From assembly GCF_000717335.1 (NCBI RefSeq), contig NZ_JNYZ01000003.1, forward strand, positions 248,001 to 312,000: a DNA stretch of 64,000 nucleotides, given 5' to 3'. The translations under genes were made by a program, and so were the position numbers. Position 1 is the first letter of the stretch. The number at the start of each line of letters is the position of its first letter. The DNA comes from Amycolatopsis jejuensis. Lineage in GTDB: Bacteria; Actinomycetota; Actinomycetes; Mycobacteriales; Pseudonocardiaceae. The notes beneath the pieces are model-generated. The model did not search any database. It saw only the letters and a list, made by a program, of their open reading frames with translations, and was not told the DNA's origin. Shown piece after piece: positions 25,393-32,737 of the stretch.

Positions 25393-25498
25393 GCCCGGAG
25401 CCGATGGCGTCCTTGCAGCCGGGGCACAAGATGCCGCCCGGCCCGGCCGGCGCGGTGCCGCACTTCGAGCAGATCGGGGTCGTTGGGTCGTCGCTCAT
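25370..25498 (-). CDS. 42-residue zinc-ribbon protein
   Basis: A short protein with CSKCGTAPAGPGGILCPGC, two CxxC pairs 12 residues apart, a compact zinc ribbon. Its ATG overlaps the stop of the upstream MerR-like gene (ATGA) and its own end overlaps hicB on the other strand by 23 bp. Too small for automatic gene calls, but the coupling and zinc motif support it. It is the last gene of the early leftward transcript. Confidence 0.72.
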   Translation of the reverse strand: MSDDPTTPICSKCGTAPAGPGGILCPGCKDAIGSGPTSHAAS

Positions 25499-25698
25499 GT
25501 CGGGATCCTCGCATCCCTACGGTCGAGGTACGCCAGGATCTCCCGGAGGCTGTAGCCGCCGTCACCTCGGGTGATGTGGCCGCGGCGCACCCACTGGCGC
25601 AGCGTGGCCGGGCCGATCCGGTAGCACTCGTCGCCGGTTCGGTCGGCTTCCTGGGCGAGGAGGAGGACGACGTCCGCGGCGCGGGCCCGGCCGGTCAC
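25495..25698 (-). CDS. MerR-like helix-turn-helix protein
   Basis: A 67-residue protein with a winged helix-turn-helix of the MerR/excisionase type: GPATLRQWVRRGHITRGDGG followed by YSLREILAYLDRR. Such small proteins act as phage regulators or excision factors. Its place at the end of the early operon, before the late genes, would suit a switch to late expression. Coupled on both sides by 4-bp overlaps. Confidence 0.78.
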   Translation of the reverse strand: MTGRARAADVVLLLAQEADRTGDECYRIGPATLRQWVRRGHITRGDGGYSLREILAYLDRRDARIPT

Positions 25699-26024
25699 CG
25701 GCGTGCCTGCCCGGCAAGCTCCGCCTGCCGGTTCGCCCAGCGGGCATCGACGAGGCGTCGGCGGCGCGCCCGGTCCTCGGCGATGGCGCGGTCGAGCGGG
25801 CCGCGGACCCGCTCGACCGTGAAGTCGCGTTCCACGTTGAGCCCGAACCCTGCCAACTGCTTGAGGAACCAGTCTCGTTGCGCGTCAGTGGCAGCGAAGT
25901 CGGACAGGGTGCTGCAGGTGCCGATGCGCTCGGCAAGCAAGTCGTCGCGGCGGCTGATCCGCCACAGCCACGGCATGTTGTGCTGCCTCTGGATCTCAGG
26001 CGGAAGCAGGCTGTCTTCGCTCAC
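25695..26024 (-). CDS. Unknown early phage protein, basic helical
   Basis: A protein of 109 residues if it starts at GTG 26024 (MSEDSLLPPEIQRQ). A longer frame reaches GTG 26075, but the added codons include CTA and run into the upstream gene. Neither start has a clear ribosome site. The product has a conserved-looking middle (DDLLAERIGTCSTLSDFAAT, DAQRDWFLKQLAGFGLN) and a very basic C-terminus, as in DNA- or RNA-binding proteins. Not recognised. Confidence 0.6.
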   Translation of the reverse strand: MSEDSLLPPEIQRQHNMPWLWRISRRDDLLAERIGTCSTLSDFAATDAQRDWFLKQLAGFGLNVERDFTVERVRGPLDRAIAEDRARRRRLVDARWANRQAELAGQARR

Positions 26025-26056
26025 GTGTTCGACTGTAAGTAGCGTGACAGCCGAGG

Positions 26057-26287
26057 TCAACCGACGTGTACCCACCGGCGCCGTCGTGCCCGTGCCAGCT
26101 GCAGCAGCACCCGCGCCCGCCGAGTGTCGCGCGGCTGGCCACGGAGGAACAGGTCACGAGGCGGACGGCCCTCGTACCATTCGACGCTCGTGGGCTGGCG
26201 GGGAGTTTCCTCACGCGGGACACCGAGCTTTGGCAACGCCACATACCAGCACGGCGGACGGATGCCGAGACGAGCTCTCACGCTCAT
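26057..26287 (-). CDS. Small basic unknown protein
   Basis: A 76-residue protein, ATG overlapping the stop of the upstream gene (ATGA). The first half (MSVRARLGIRPPCWYVALPK) looks ordered; the C-terminus is Arg-rich. Not recognised. Confidence 0.65.
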   Translation of the reverse strand: MSVRARLGIRPPCWYVALPKLGVPREETPRQPTSVEWYEGRPPRDLFLRGQPRDTRRARVLLQLARARRRRWVHVG

Positions 26288-26745
26288 GGCTTCCACTCCT
26301 CGCGGTAGTCCGGGTGACCGGCGTACGGGAGGGCGAGCAGGAGAAGCGTCTCGCACGGAGCGTCCTCGTGTTCGACGTAGCGGAACCGATTGCCGCCAGC
26401 GTCTTCGTCTTCGCCTGTGTAGACGCACGTCGGGCATTCCAGGTCGCCATCGTGGCGCTTGCGGGGCGTGTGCAGCTCGATGATCCGTCGTTTGGCGTCG
26501 ACCTCGGCGAGCACCCGGGCCGGGTCGTGGCGGGCGATGTGCGCGCGGTACGCGAAACCCAACTCGTTCGGATCCGAACCTGCAACGTAGCCGAGATTCC
26601 CGTAGGCCAGCTTGTTGTCACGGATCTCTGTCGGATCGACCTGCACCCCGAACGGTCCGGACACCCACCGAACGGGGCAGCAAGCTTGTGCGTGCTGTTC
26701 GTCTTCCTCAAGGCGTGCGCGGAGGAACGCGATCAGGTCATCCAT
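26284..26745 (-). CDS. DUF6221-type early phage protein
   Basis: A 153-residue protein with the layout of DUF6221: MDDLIAFLRARLEEDEQHAQ at the start, HIARHDPARVLAEVDAKRRI in the middle, then a CPTCVYTG element and a C-terminal LLLALPYAGHPDYREEW. The family is widespread in actinobacterial prophages and hosts and has no known function; His and Cys residues suggest metal binding. TGATG overlap with the gene before it. Confidence 0.85.
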   Translation of the reverse strand: MDDLIAFLRARLEEDEQHAQACCPVRWVSGPFGVQVDPTEIRDNKLAYGNLGYVAGSDPNELGFAYRAHIARHDPARVLAEVDAKRRIIELHTPRKRHDGDLECPTCVYTGEDEDAGGNRFRYVEHEDAPCETLLLLALPYAGHPDYREEWKP

Positions 26746-26996
26746 CAGCCCAACGCCTCCCAGTCGCCGAGGCGTTCGAGCTTGCGTGCCAACACGGCGC
26801 GCGGGTCAGCATGTTCGCGACGACGCATCGCGGCCAGCTGGCCAGGCGTCGGGTTCAGGCCGCCCAGCGCGGCGACCTCATATTCCCGGTGCCCACAGAA
26901 GCCGCATACACCGCCCTCGGAGAACCACCGGTTACGGTCGCACCGGATGCAGAAGAACGTCCCCGGTAGGGCGCCAAGGCTGATCAGGTCATCCAC
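26745..26996 (-). CDS. Small zinc-ribbon protein
   Basis: An 83-residue protein with CIRCDRNRWFSEGGVCGFCG (two CxxC pairs) and a basic helical C-terminus. Start at GTG 26996 inside the end of the preceding gene (8-bp overlap); the longer upstream frame is the antisense-like third frame of that gene. Probably nucleic-acid binding. Not recognised beyond the ribbon. Confidence 0.7.
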   Translation of the reverse strand: MDDLISLGALPGTFFCIRCDRNRWFSEGGVCGFCGHREYEVAALGGLNPTPGQLAAMRRREHADPRAVLARKLERLGDWEALG

Positions 26997-27402
26997 GGGC
27001 GCGCCTTTCCTCTTCCGGGTCGATGCCGAGGATTGGCCGGTCTCCGGCGATCTCCCGCAGCTCGGTCGACGGCTCCCGGCCAACGTACATGCCTTCCGGC
27101 ATCGGCTCGACCGGGTGCATCGCGCCGTGCTTCTCCGTGGCGCCGACGAGCCAGCGCAGCACCTTCTCCTCGCTGTCGAGCCCATCAGGGACGGTGATGT
27201 CCGCGAGCCATGGGTGCTGTTCGAGCAGCCATGGCTTGACTACGTCCGCGGCGCGGGGCAGTTGGTGGGTGAAGTGCGCTTGCCCGGTGACGAAGCCGAT
27301 GAGCTCGTACACGCCCGCGATGTGGTTGGGCGACACCAGATGCCCATCCGTGATCGAGAGGAGCTGCCCGAGGTGGAATTCGCGTGTGGCCATGGTGGTC
27401 AT
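26989..27402 (-). CDS. Unknown early phage protein
   Basis: A 137-residue protein. Residues about 5-60 (TREFHLGQLLSITDGHLVSP, NHIAGVYELIGFVTGQ) match a small domain I have seen in actinophage early regions, always without known function. ATG 27402 is used because it overlaps the upstream stop (ATGA) and AAGGCAGG lies just before it. Acidic and soluble. Confidence 0.75.
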   Translation of the reverse strand: MTTMATREFHLGQLLSITDGHLVSPNHIAGVYELIGFVTGQAHFTHQLPRAADVVKPWLLEQHPWLADITVPDGLDSEEKVLRWLVGATEKHGAMHPVEPMPEGMYVGREPSTELREIAGDRPILGIDPEEERRARG

Positions 27403-28100
27403 CCTGCCTTGGTGGTGGGTGGGCATGCTGCTGTCTCCTGCGCTGCTTCCAACCTGACTAAATCGAGACCGTCATATGTGCGTTTGCACGCCTTGCATTG
27501 GGCTGGTTTGCCGACACCGGCCCAATGCACCTGCCCGTCGCAGGTGACGGTGAGGCAGGCGCCGAGGGCTCGTTGCGGGGCGTCGCCGGCCAGTTGGCGG
27601 GCCATGTGGTGTAGCTCGGTGAGGTCGCCGACAGCGTCGTCGACCCAGTCCTGTCCGCCGAGCCACCAGGCGTTGCGGGTGACGTAGTCCGCGTCGGTGT
27701 CGAGATTCCCGCCGGGGCGGGACTCGTCGCGCTCCTCGGCGATCGCGTCCGCGAGGTAGCGGAGGCGCCCGGGGATGGACGCGACCCAGCTGCCCGCGTC
27801 GTCCGGGCGGCGCGTCACGGCGTCACCGTGCTCGTCCACGTCCCCCGCCAACGACCGCGGATCAAGCGCCGCGATCACGTCGTCACGGGCCGGAGAGTGT
27901 GGCCCGTAGCCCGGGGACATCCTGCCCGTCATGCCCCGACCCGGCTCCACCATGAACGGGAGGATCAGCGTCGCGTACACCACGATCTCCCGCACCAACC
28001 GGATCAACCGGTTCACACAGTCGTTGCACGAGTACGCGACGCTCGTCGCGTCCTTCTGGCGGCACACGTGGCACTTGCCGACAGCGACCTCGGTCGTCAC
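27399..28100 (-). CDS. Zinc-finger-containing early phage protein
   Basis: The 233-residue protein has CHVCRQKDATSVAYSCNDC near the N-terminus (CxxC, then CxxC, a zinc ribbon), a helical middle domain (IPGRLRYLADAIAEERDESR) and a second Cys pair CKACKRTYDG near the end. Start at GTG 28100, which overlaps the upstream stop (GTGA) and follows GGAGG. Similar double-zinc proteins occur in other actinophage replication regions; no activity is known. Confidence 0.75.
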   Translation of the reverse strand: MTTEVAVGKCHVCRQKDATSVAYSCNDCVNRLIRLVREIVVYATLILPFMVEPGRGMTGRMSPGYGPHSPARDDVIAALDPRSLAGDVDEHGDAVTRRPDDAGSWVASIPGRLRYLADAIAEERDESRPGGNLDTDADYVTRNAWWLGGQDWVDDAVGDLTELHHMARQLAGDAPQRALGACLTVTCDGQVHWAGVGKPAQCKACKRTYDGLDLVRLEAAQETAACPPTTKAG

Positions 28101-28282
28101 GATGCCTCCTCCAGGGGTGGTTTCGATGTCAAATGCCAACTGCCGCAATACGGACACTGGTAGGCGCGACGCTCCAGACGCCTGCCCGGATGCGGTGTCG
28201 CCCAGATACTCCCCAGCACCTCGTCCGCGCGGGATTCGCTGCGGTACCGGGCTTTCCCCGTCACCGGGCAGCGGGCGGACAC
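28097..28282 (-). CDS. Small CPYCGSWH zinc protein
   Basis: A 61-residue protein with CPVTGKARYRSESRADEVLG and, near the end, YQCPYCGSWHLTSKP. This Cys/His pattern and length are common among small actinophage early proteins and probably bind zinc. GTG 28282 follows GAGGAGGG at short spacing; it overlaps the previous gene by 22 bp. Confidence 0.72.
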   Translation of the reverse strand: MSARCPVTGKARYRSESRADEVLGSIWATPHPGRRLERRAYQCPYCGSWHLTSKPPLEEAS

Positions 28283-28713
28283 AAGCCCTCCTCGTGCCCG
28301 TCCTCCTTGGCTACAGGGGAGGCAGACGCGGGGAGCAGCGGCTCCCACAGGAGCCGAATGTGTTCTGCCCGTTCGGTCAGCCACTCGCGCACGGCTGGCT
28401 CGTCGGCCTTGCAGACCTCGACCTCAGTGCAGCGGAAGATCCCCTTGCGCTGCAGCATCCAGAACACCTGGAGCGTCCAGGCGTGGTCGCGGTCGCCGAA
28501 CCGATCTGCGTACTCCTGACGACCAGCCAGCGTGTCGTCCTCGATGAACTCGCGCGGCTTCCAGTCCCAGCGGAACACGAGGTTCCTGTCGAAGTCGTTA
28601 TCGCCTTCCGACTCGACGAACCCTTCCCACGACCCGTACCGCTCGTAGTAGCCGGTCGAGAAGTAGTTGCCCTCCGAGCAGTAGTACGGGTGATCGATTT
28701 CCCAGAGCTTCAT
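28261..28713 (-). CDS. Unknown early phage protein (MKLWEIDHPYYC type)
   Basis: A 150-residue protein starting MKLWEIDHPYYCSEGNYFST after a GGAGGAGGGG ribosome site. It is rich in aromatic residues, with REWLTERAEHIRLLWEPLLP near the end. An open frame continues upstream in phase, but the ATG overlaps the stop of another frame (ATGA), the coupling used everywhere here, so I start at 28713. Not recognised. Confidence 0.75.
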   Translation of the reverse strand: MKLWEIDHPYYCSEGNYFSTGYYERYGSWEGFVESEGDNDFDRNLVFRWDWKPREFIEDDTLAGRQEYADRFGDRDHAWTLQVFWMLQRKGIFRCTEVEVCKADEPAVREWLTERAEHIRLLWEPLLPASASPVAKEDGHEEGLCPPAAR

Positions 28714-29643
28714 CGCCCCTCCTCCGGCTTGTGCTCCACCACGTGGCCGTGCGGGAGTGGCTTCCCTGCGTGGGGGTTCGGGATGATGTGCGGCGCCCAG
28801 CGTTCGAGCACAGCCTGCATCTCGGGCGTGCGGTCGAACGTCCCCGGTGACCTCCCACGGGCGTGGATCCTGCAGCGGTGCCTTTATCTCGATGGCTGCC
28901 CGTTGTGGTCCTTGCTCGTACGGGTCCCCGGTGTTCTGGGAGTTGGTGTACGCCTCGGAGTCCGAGTGACCGGTAGCGGCGGTTTCCTCGCGCGGGGCGG
29001 GCTCCGGTTCGACGCCTGCGCACACCGCGCACCAGAGCGGCTGTTTCCCGTGCTTGCATCGGGAGTCGATGCGCATCCTGGACGCTTCCTCGCGTGGAGC
29101 GGCAGCGGGCTCCGAACTCCCAGTTTGGGAGAAGTTGGGAGTTCGCTGGGAGTTCGGCTCCTCGCTCGACGCCTGGGCGGGTTCAGCGTCCAGGCACCCG
29201 CTCAAGCAACCGCAGCAGCCTCCGCACGGTTCCGGGGAACCCCCGCACATTCCCTGGTTGCATTCGCCGTCAAGGCAGCGCGACGGCTCCTCGCGGCCCG
29301 GCTCGCGGTCGAGGATGGCACGCAATTCCTTGAATCTTCTGTCTGCGTCGTCGTCCCATGAGACGCCGTCGGGCCAGTCGGAGTCCAGCACGGCGCGGAT
29401 GTCCGCGCGCAGCTTGGTCAGGTCGGTGTACGCGGAATCGCTGGCGGCCTGCTCTCCCTGCGCAAGGCCAGCGGCGAACGCCGCCTCGACATCTCCGAGC
29501 GGGCCGACGGCGTCGGCGGGCAGCTCGGGGGCCGAGAATCCTGACCAGGCTTCAAAGAAATACCCAGGCCCCGAGCGAAGGAACACTCTCTCGCTTGGGC
29601 TCCACCACACGTCTGGCACGCGCGGGGGGTCGGCGTCGGTCAC
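28710..29643 (-). CDS. Cys-rich modular early protein with an apparent +1 frameshift
   Basis: A gene seems to run from GTG 29643 (overlapping the upstream stop) through a helical domain (YTDLTKLRADIRAVLDSDWP), a cysteine-rich part (CGGCCGCLSGCLD) and CKHGKQPLWCAVC. Near 28842-28845 the frame must shift by +1 at a GGGG run to reach a coherent end (FDRTPEMQAVLERWAPHIIP) that stops at 28710, just inside the start of the next gene. Without the shift the frame runs on into that gene. It may be a real frameshift, a programmed one or a sequence error. Its parts are joined by PREE/REEP linkers. Confidence 0.6.
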
Positions 29644-29855
29644 GGTCGTTCCCCTTCCAGCCAGCCGCGCGCCACGTCCACGGTCACGGGGCCGTCGGCC
29701 CGAACGAAGTCGATCACTTGCGCCAGGTGCGCGGGACAGGCCCGCGACCCGTACGTCACATCCGCCGAAGCGCGCACCCGGAACCGGGCAGCGTGGGAGC
29801 AGCGGTCTCCCCGGGGAGACAGGCCGGTGCAGGGCGGGGTGTCGGCGTCGGTCAT
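29640..29855 (-). CDS. Small Cys/His protein, unknown
   Basis: A 71-residue protein with CTGLSPRGDRCSHAARFRV and a later CPAHLAQVIDFV, a Cys/His set that could bind zinc. ATG 29855 overlaps the upstream stop (ATGA). Resembles the small SPRG.RC..AA.FRV proteins of actinophages. No known role. Confidence 0.72.
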   Translation of the reverse strand: MTDADTPPCTGLSPRGDRCSHAARFRVRASADVTYGSRACPAHLAQVIDFVRADGPVTVDVARGWLEGERP

Positions 29856-30040
29856 CGCTTCTCCAGTTCCGCAACCAGCTCGTCGATCTCTTCCTGGTGC
29901 CACCACTTGTCCGGGCGCTCCGCCATCTCCGCCAGCGCGGCGGCCAACGCTTTCGCTGTCGAGCAGTCGAGGACGTTGCCGGTGTCGTTGCCGAGCGCGT
30001 CGTTCGCGGCGTTCAGCATCCGCTCGGCCCACTCGCTCAT
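29852..30040 (-). CDS. Small helical protein, unknown
   Basis: A 62-residue acidic helical protein (SEWAERMLNAANDALGNDTG; WWHQEEIDELVAELEKR). ATG 30040 overlaps the upstream stop within a junction sequence that is repeated at the next two genes. Not recognised. Confidence 0.7.
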   Translation of the reverse strand: MSEWAERMLNAANDALGNDTGNVLDCSTAKALAAALAEMAERPDKWWHQEEIDELVAELEKR

Positions 30041-30255
30041 CGCTGTGCCTCGCTGTCCGATTCGACACGCGCCAGCGTCGGGTACAGGTCGCGATGCGAC
30101 TTCGCGGCGCGGAGAACTTTCGCCACCACGGCGGAATCCTTCGGATAGGGCTCGCCGGAACTGCGCGGGAACGCGTGGCCCCACAGCACGCCATGGACGT
30201 GAGCGAGCACGATCGCTTCGCGGACGAGTTTCGCAGTGCGTTTCCCGAGGATCAT
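30037..30255 (-). CDS. Small unknown protein ending SEAQR
   Basis: A 72-residue protein (KRTAKLVREAIVLAHVHGVL). Its last residues SEAQR come from the repeated junction that also supplies the ribosome site (GAGG) and start codon of the next gene. Not recognised. Confidence 0.7.
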   Translation of the reverse strand: MILGKRTAKLVREAIVLAHVHGVLWGHAFPRSSGEPYPKDSAVVAKVLRAAKSHRDLYPTLARVESDSEAQR

Positions 30256-30410
30256 CGCTGTGCCTCGCTGCTCTCTTCAGTCCACGACCACACGTCGAGT
30301 CCCATCTGGTCGAAACCGCGGAACACCCAGTGGCCGTCGGTGTTGAGCGGTTCAGGCGCATCAGGCATCGCAGCGTCCGGGTATCGGGATTCATTCACGG
30401 GTGCGCTCAT
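30252..30410 (-). CDS. Small unknown protein ending SEAQR
   Basis: A 52-residue acidic protein (GHWVFRGFDQMGLDVWSW) with ATG 30410 in the stop of the large modular gene. It too ends SEAQR because of the repeated junction. Not recognised. Confidence 0.68.
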   Translation of the reverse strand: MSAPVNESRYPDAAMPDAPEPLNTDGHWVFRGFDQMGLDVWSWTEESSEAQR

Positions 30411-32305
30411 CTCTGTGCCTCGCTGTCCGCCTGGCGCTCGACAGGCTGGGCTGCACATTCCCGACGCGCCGAGTCCACGAGAGCCTGCCACTGCTCGATG
30501 ATCGAATCTTTCAGGTCGACGTACACATCATCGGCGACCCACGAATCAGTTCGACCGCCGTACCGGTACCCGTACTCGTCGGACACGATCACCTGTGCGG
30601 GCACGGTGTCACCGGGGAAGAACACACGCGGCTTCGTCTCGCCGGCCGGTTCCTCGCTGGCTGTGCGGAGAGCGTCGGCGTGCGGCTTGCAGTACTCGCC
30701 GTCCGTGGCGTTCGCGATGCAGTAGCCGCCGTCTTCCCGGGACACGCCGGGTATCACCTGGTACTTGCACGGCACGTAGCCGCGCGCCGGTTCCTCGCGG
30801 TCCGCGCCCACCCACGACTCGATCAACCGAACGGTCTTCGCTGTCGACCGCGTATCCACCGCGCCGTTCTCAACCTTGTGCAGCTGCCTTCGCCAGTCGG
30901 CAGGCAGCACGGCAACCTCGCGGTCCGTGACGTAGCCGCCTTCGCGCAGCCAACGAGTCAACTGGACGGCCATCCCACGCAGCGTGTCCGTGGTGGTGGA
31001 GAACCAATCCGAGTCCGCAACTTCCCGCCCCGCGTGGAGATCTTGCAACCTGTGGAAAAGGAACTGCTCGACATCGCACGCCGTTTCCTCGCGGTCCGGC
31101 AGAGCCTTCGCGCCGTGCACGATCTCCAGATGTGTCCACAACGCGTGGTAGACGACGCTGTGCGGCTCGCCAAGGCTCTGCACGTAGCAGTGGGCGCAGT
31201 AGTAGTCAGGGCATTCCAGCTTCAACGGCTCGACGGTCCGCGCCGGTTCCTCGCGGTCCGTGACGGGCTCGGCGTGGTCGTGGAAGACGATACGGGAGAT
31301 GCGCCCTATGACGGCACCGTAGTCGTTGATCGGGTCGAGCACCTCGGCGCGTACCTGGTCGAGTTTCGCCGCCAGCCCGTCACGCTGCTTCCGCACCAGA
31401 TCGCGTTCACGCAGGGCCAGCATTTCGAGCGTGCTGCGCACATGGTCGACGGTCGTGGGCTCGCGGTCCGTGACGGGCACGGCGAAGTAGGCCGCCGTCA
31501 TCTCCCGCACCCGGTTGAGGATCTCGTGACAGTCGGGGTGGTTGACGGTGTCGTGGCACGGGTCGTCGTCGCCGACCGCGTCACTGATCGCGACCAGCGT
31601 GCTGCGCGCCTGGTCGACGATCGTGGGCTCGCGGTCCGTGACGGGCTCCATAACTGGCTTCGAGCCGGTCAGGGCAGCGCGGATGTGGCTGAGCGGGAAG
31701 AGCCCGGGGTCGTACCGGTTGACGACCGCCAGCGCGGCCTCGATCCGCTCCCGGGCGTCGTCACGCTCACGCTCCAGCCACATGTGGGTACGCTCGATCG
31801 CCTCCGAGTCCCGCAGCACCGACAGATCTTGCTCAGCCGCGGCGAGCTTCGCCTCCGCGGCCTTCTTCCGTTCCGCGAGTAGCGCCACGTCCGCGACTAC
31901 ACCCTCCCCGGTGCCATCTGTCACGTTCGGGCCAAGCGCTACGTCGAGGATCTTCTCGATATCGAGGCGCAACTCCGCGGCTTTCGCCTCCGCGGCATCG
32001 GCGCGGGCGATCGCCTTCTTGGCTTCCTGCCCGATCTCGTGAGCGAGGATCCGATAGTGCTCGGCGAGGACGGCGGGATCATCGCTGTGCGCCGTTTCCT
32101 GGCCCGCATTCGGCTGCTCGCTGGCGAGGTTCCAGGTGTAGCAGGTGCAGTTCGGCTCCGCGAAGTCACGATGGGTTTCCCCGTGCCCGGCAGCCTTGGT
32201 GCACCGGACGTGATCGTGATCCGGGTGCTGTGCGTCGCATTTGCCCGTTCCGCCCGGCTGGTTCGGCCGCTCGCTGACGTTCTCGTTGTCCAGACCCTGA
32301 CTCAT
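30407..32305 (-). CDS. Large modular early protein joined by TDREEPA linkers
   Basis: This 632-residue protein looks like several small phage proteins strung together. An N-terminal Cys/His unit (KCDAQHPDHDHVRCTKAAGH) is followed by coiled coil (about 75-175), then short unlike segments separated by near-identical linkers: PVTDREPTIV, PVTDREPTTV, PVTDREEPARTV, PDREETACDV, VTDREVAV, ADREEPARGY. A Cys/His segment (CPDYYCAHCYVQSLGEPH) and CKYQVIPGVS lie among them. It ends SEAQR. No enzymatic motif. The linkers share DNA sequence on the plus strand (TTCCTCGCGGTCCGTGACGG). Confidence 0.75.
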   Translation of the reverse strand: MSQGLDNENVSERPNQPGGTGKCDAQHPDHDHVRCTKAAGHGETHRDFAEPNCTCYTWNLASEQPNAGQETAHSDDPAVLAEHYRILAHEIGQEAKKAIARADAAEAKAAELRLDIEKILDVALGPNVTDGTGEGVVADVALLAERKKAAEAKLAAAEQDLSVLRDSEAIERTHMWLERERDDARERIEAALAVVNRYDPGLFPLSHIRAALTGSKPVMEPVTDREPTIVDQARSTLVAISDAVGDDDPCHDTVNHPDCHEILNRVREMTAAYFAVPVTDREPTTVDHVRSTLEMLALRERDLVRKQRDGLAAKLDQVRAEVLDPINDYGAVIGRISRIVFHDHAEPVTDREEPARTVEPLKLECPDYYCAHCYVQSLGEPHSVVYHALWTHLEIVHGAKALPDREETACDVEQFLFHRLQDLHAGREVADSDWFSTTTDTLRGMAVQLTRWLREGGYVTDREVAVLPADWRRQLHKVENGAVDTRSTAKTVRLIESWVGADREEPARGYVPCKYQVIPGVSREDGGYCIANATDGEYCKPHADALRTASEEPAGETKPRVFFPGDTVPAQVIVSDEYGYRYGGRTDSWVADDVYVDLKDSIIEQWQALVDSARRECAAQPVERQADSEAQR

Positions 32306-32517
32306 CGGGGCAGCTCCTCAATCGTCACACGGACACGCTGGCCATCGACCGTCCCCAGCCACGCCGATACTGTGCCCTCCTCGTTGGATTCGGCTGAATC
32401 GAGATCGATCACGAACGACTCCTGATCGACCAACTTTCCGTCACGGTCAAGCTCGATCGCAGTGAACGTCACCAACCGCGTCGTTCCCTCGCTGGCGTTC
32501 TCGGTCTGGTCAGGCAT
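32302..32517 (-). CDS. Small acidic unknown protein
   Basis: A 71-residue protein (LVTFTAIELDRDGKLVDQES; VSAWLGTVDGQRVRVTIEEL), beta-rich and acidic. ATG 32517 lies inside the end of the preceding gene; its stop overlaps the start of the large modular gene. Not recognised. Confidence 0.68.
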   Translation of the reverse strand: MPDQTENASEGTTRLVTFTAIELDRDGKLVDQESFVIDLDSAESNEEGTVSAWLGTVDGQRVRVTIEELPR

Positions 32518-32737
32518 CCGGGTCTCCTTCGGGGTTTCGGGGCTCCTGACGGAGCTGGTCTGCGTCGAGCAATGCGCGACGCAGGTTCGGCGGCCGGAGT
32601 TTCGGGCGGCAGTCGTAGCAGGGACGCGGATGATCAGCGTCCCGGTCCACCCAGCCGTTCCCGTCGCAGCGCGGGTCATGCAACGGCAGTTGGGGTTCGT
32701 CGTCGTCGATCCGTTCGCCGGTTCGGTCGTGGCTCAT
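32510..32737 (-). CDS. Small Cys-containing protein after the initiator gene
   Basis: A 75-residue protein with CDGNGWVDRDADHPRPCYDC, a Cys cluster that could bind zinc, and RPPNLRRALLDAD. ATG 32737 overlaps the initiator stop (ATGA). Small zinc proteins of this style often follow replication genes in actinophages. Confidence 0.7.
   Translation of the reverse strand: MSHDRTGERIDDDEPQLPLHDPRCDGNGWVDRDADHPRPCYDCRPKLRPPNLRRALLDADQLRQEPRNPEGDPDA

Larger units (their letters stand above)
30037..30425. repeat. Three copies of a 19-bp gene-junction repeat
   Basis: TCATCKCTGTGCCTCGCTG (K is G or T) occurs at 30037, 30252 and 30407, each time exactly at the stop/start overlap of two genes. On the minus strand it gives the C-terminus SEAQR, the ribosome site GAGG, the ATG and the TGA. 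The three copies therefore couple three consecutive small genes in the same way. Confidence 0.85.

Noticed and set aside
26025..26075. GTG 26075 as the start of the gene ending at 25695
   Set aside because: The added codons include rare CTA and give no conserved-looking sequence; no ribosome site is seen, so GTG 26024 is preferred, though not certain.
25483..27687. Plus-strand open frame of 734 codons over the early genes
   Set aside because: Arg/Pro-rich shadow of several coupled minus-strand genes with zinc and DUF6221 motifs.
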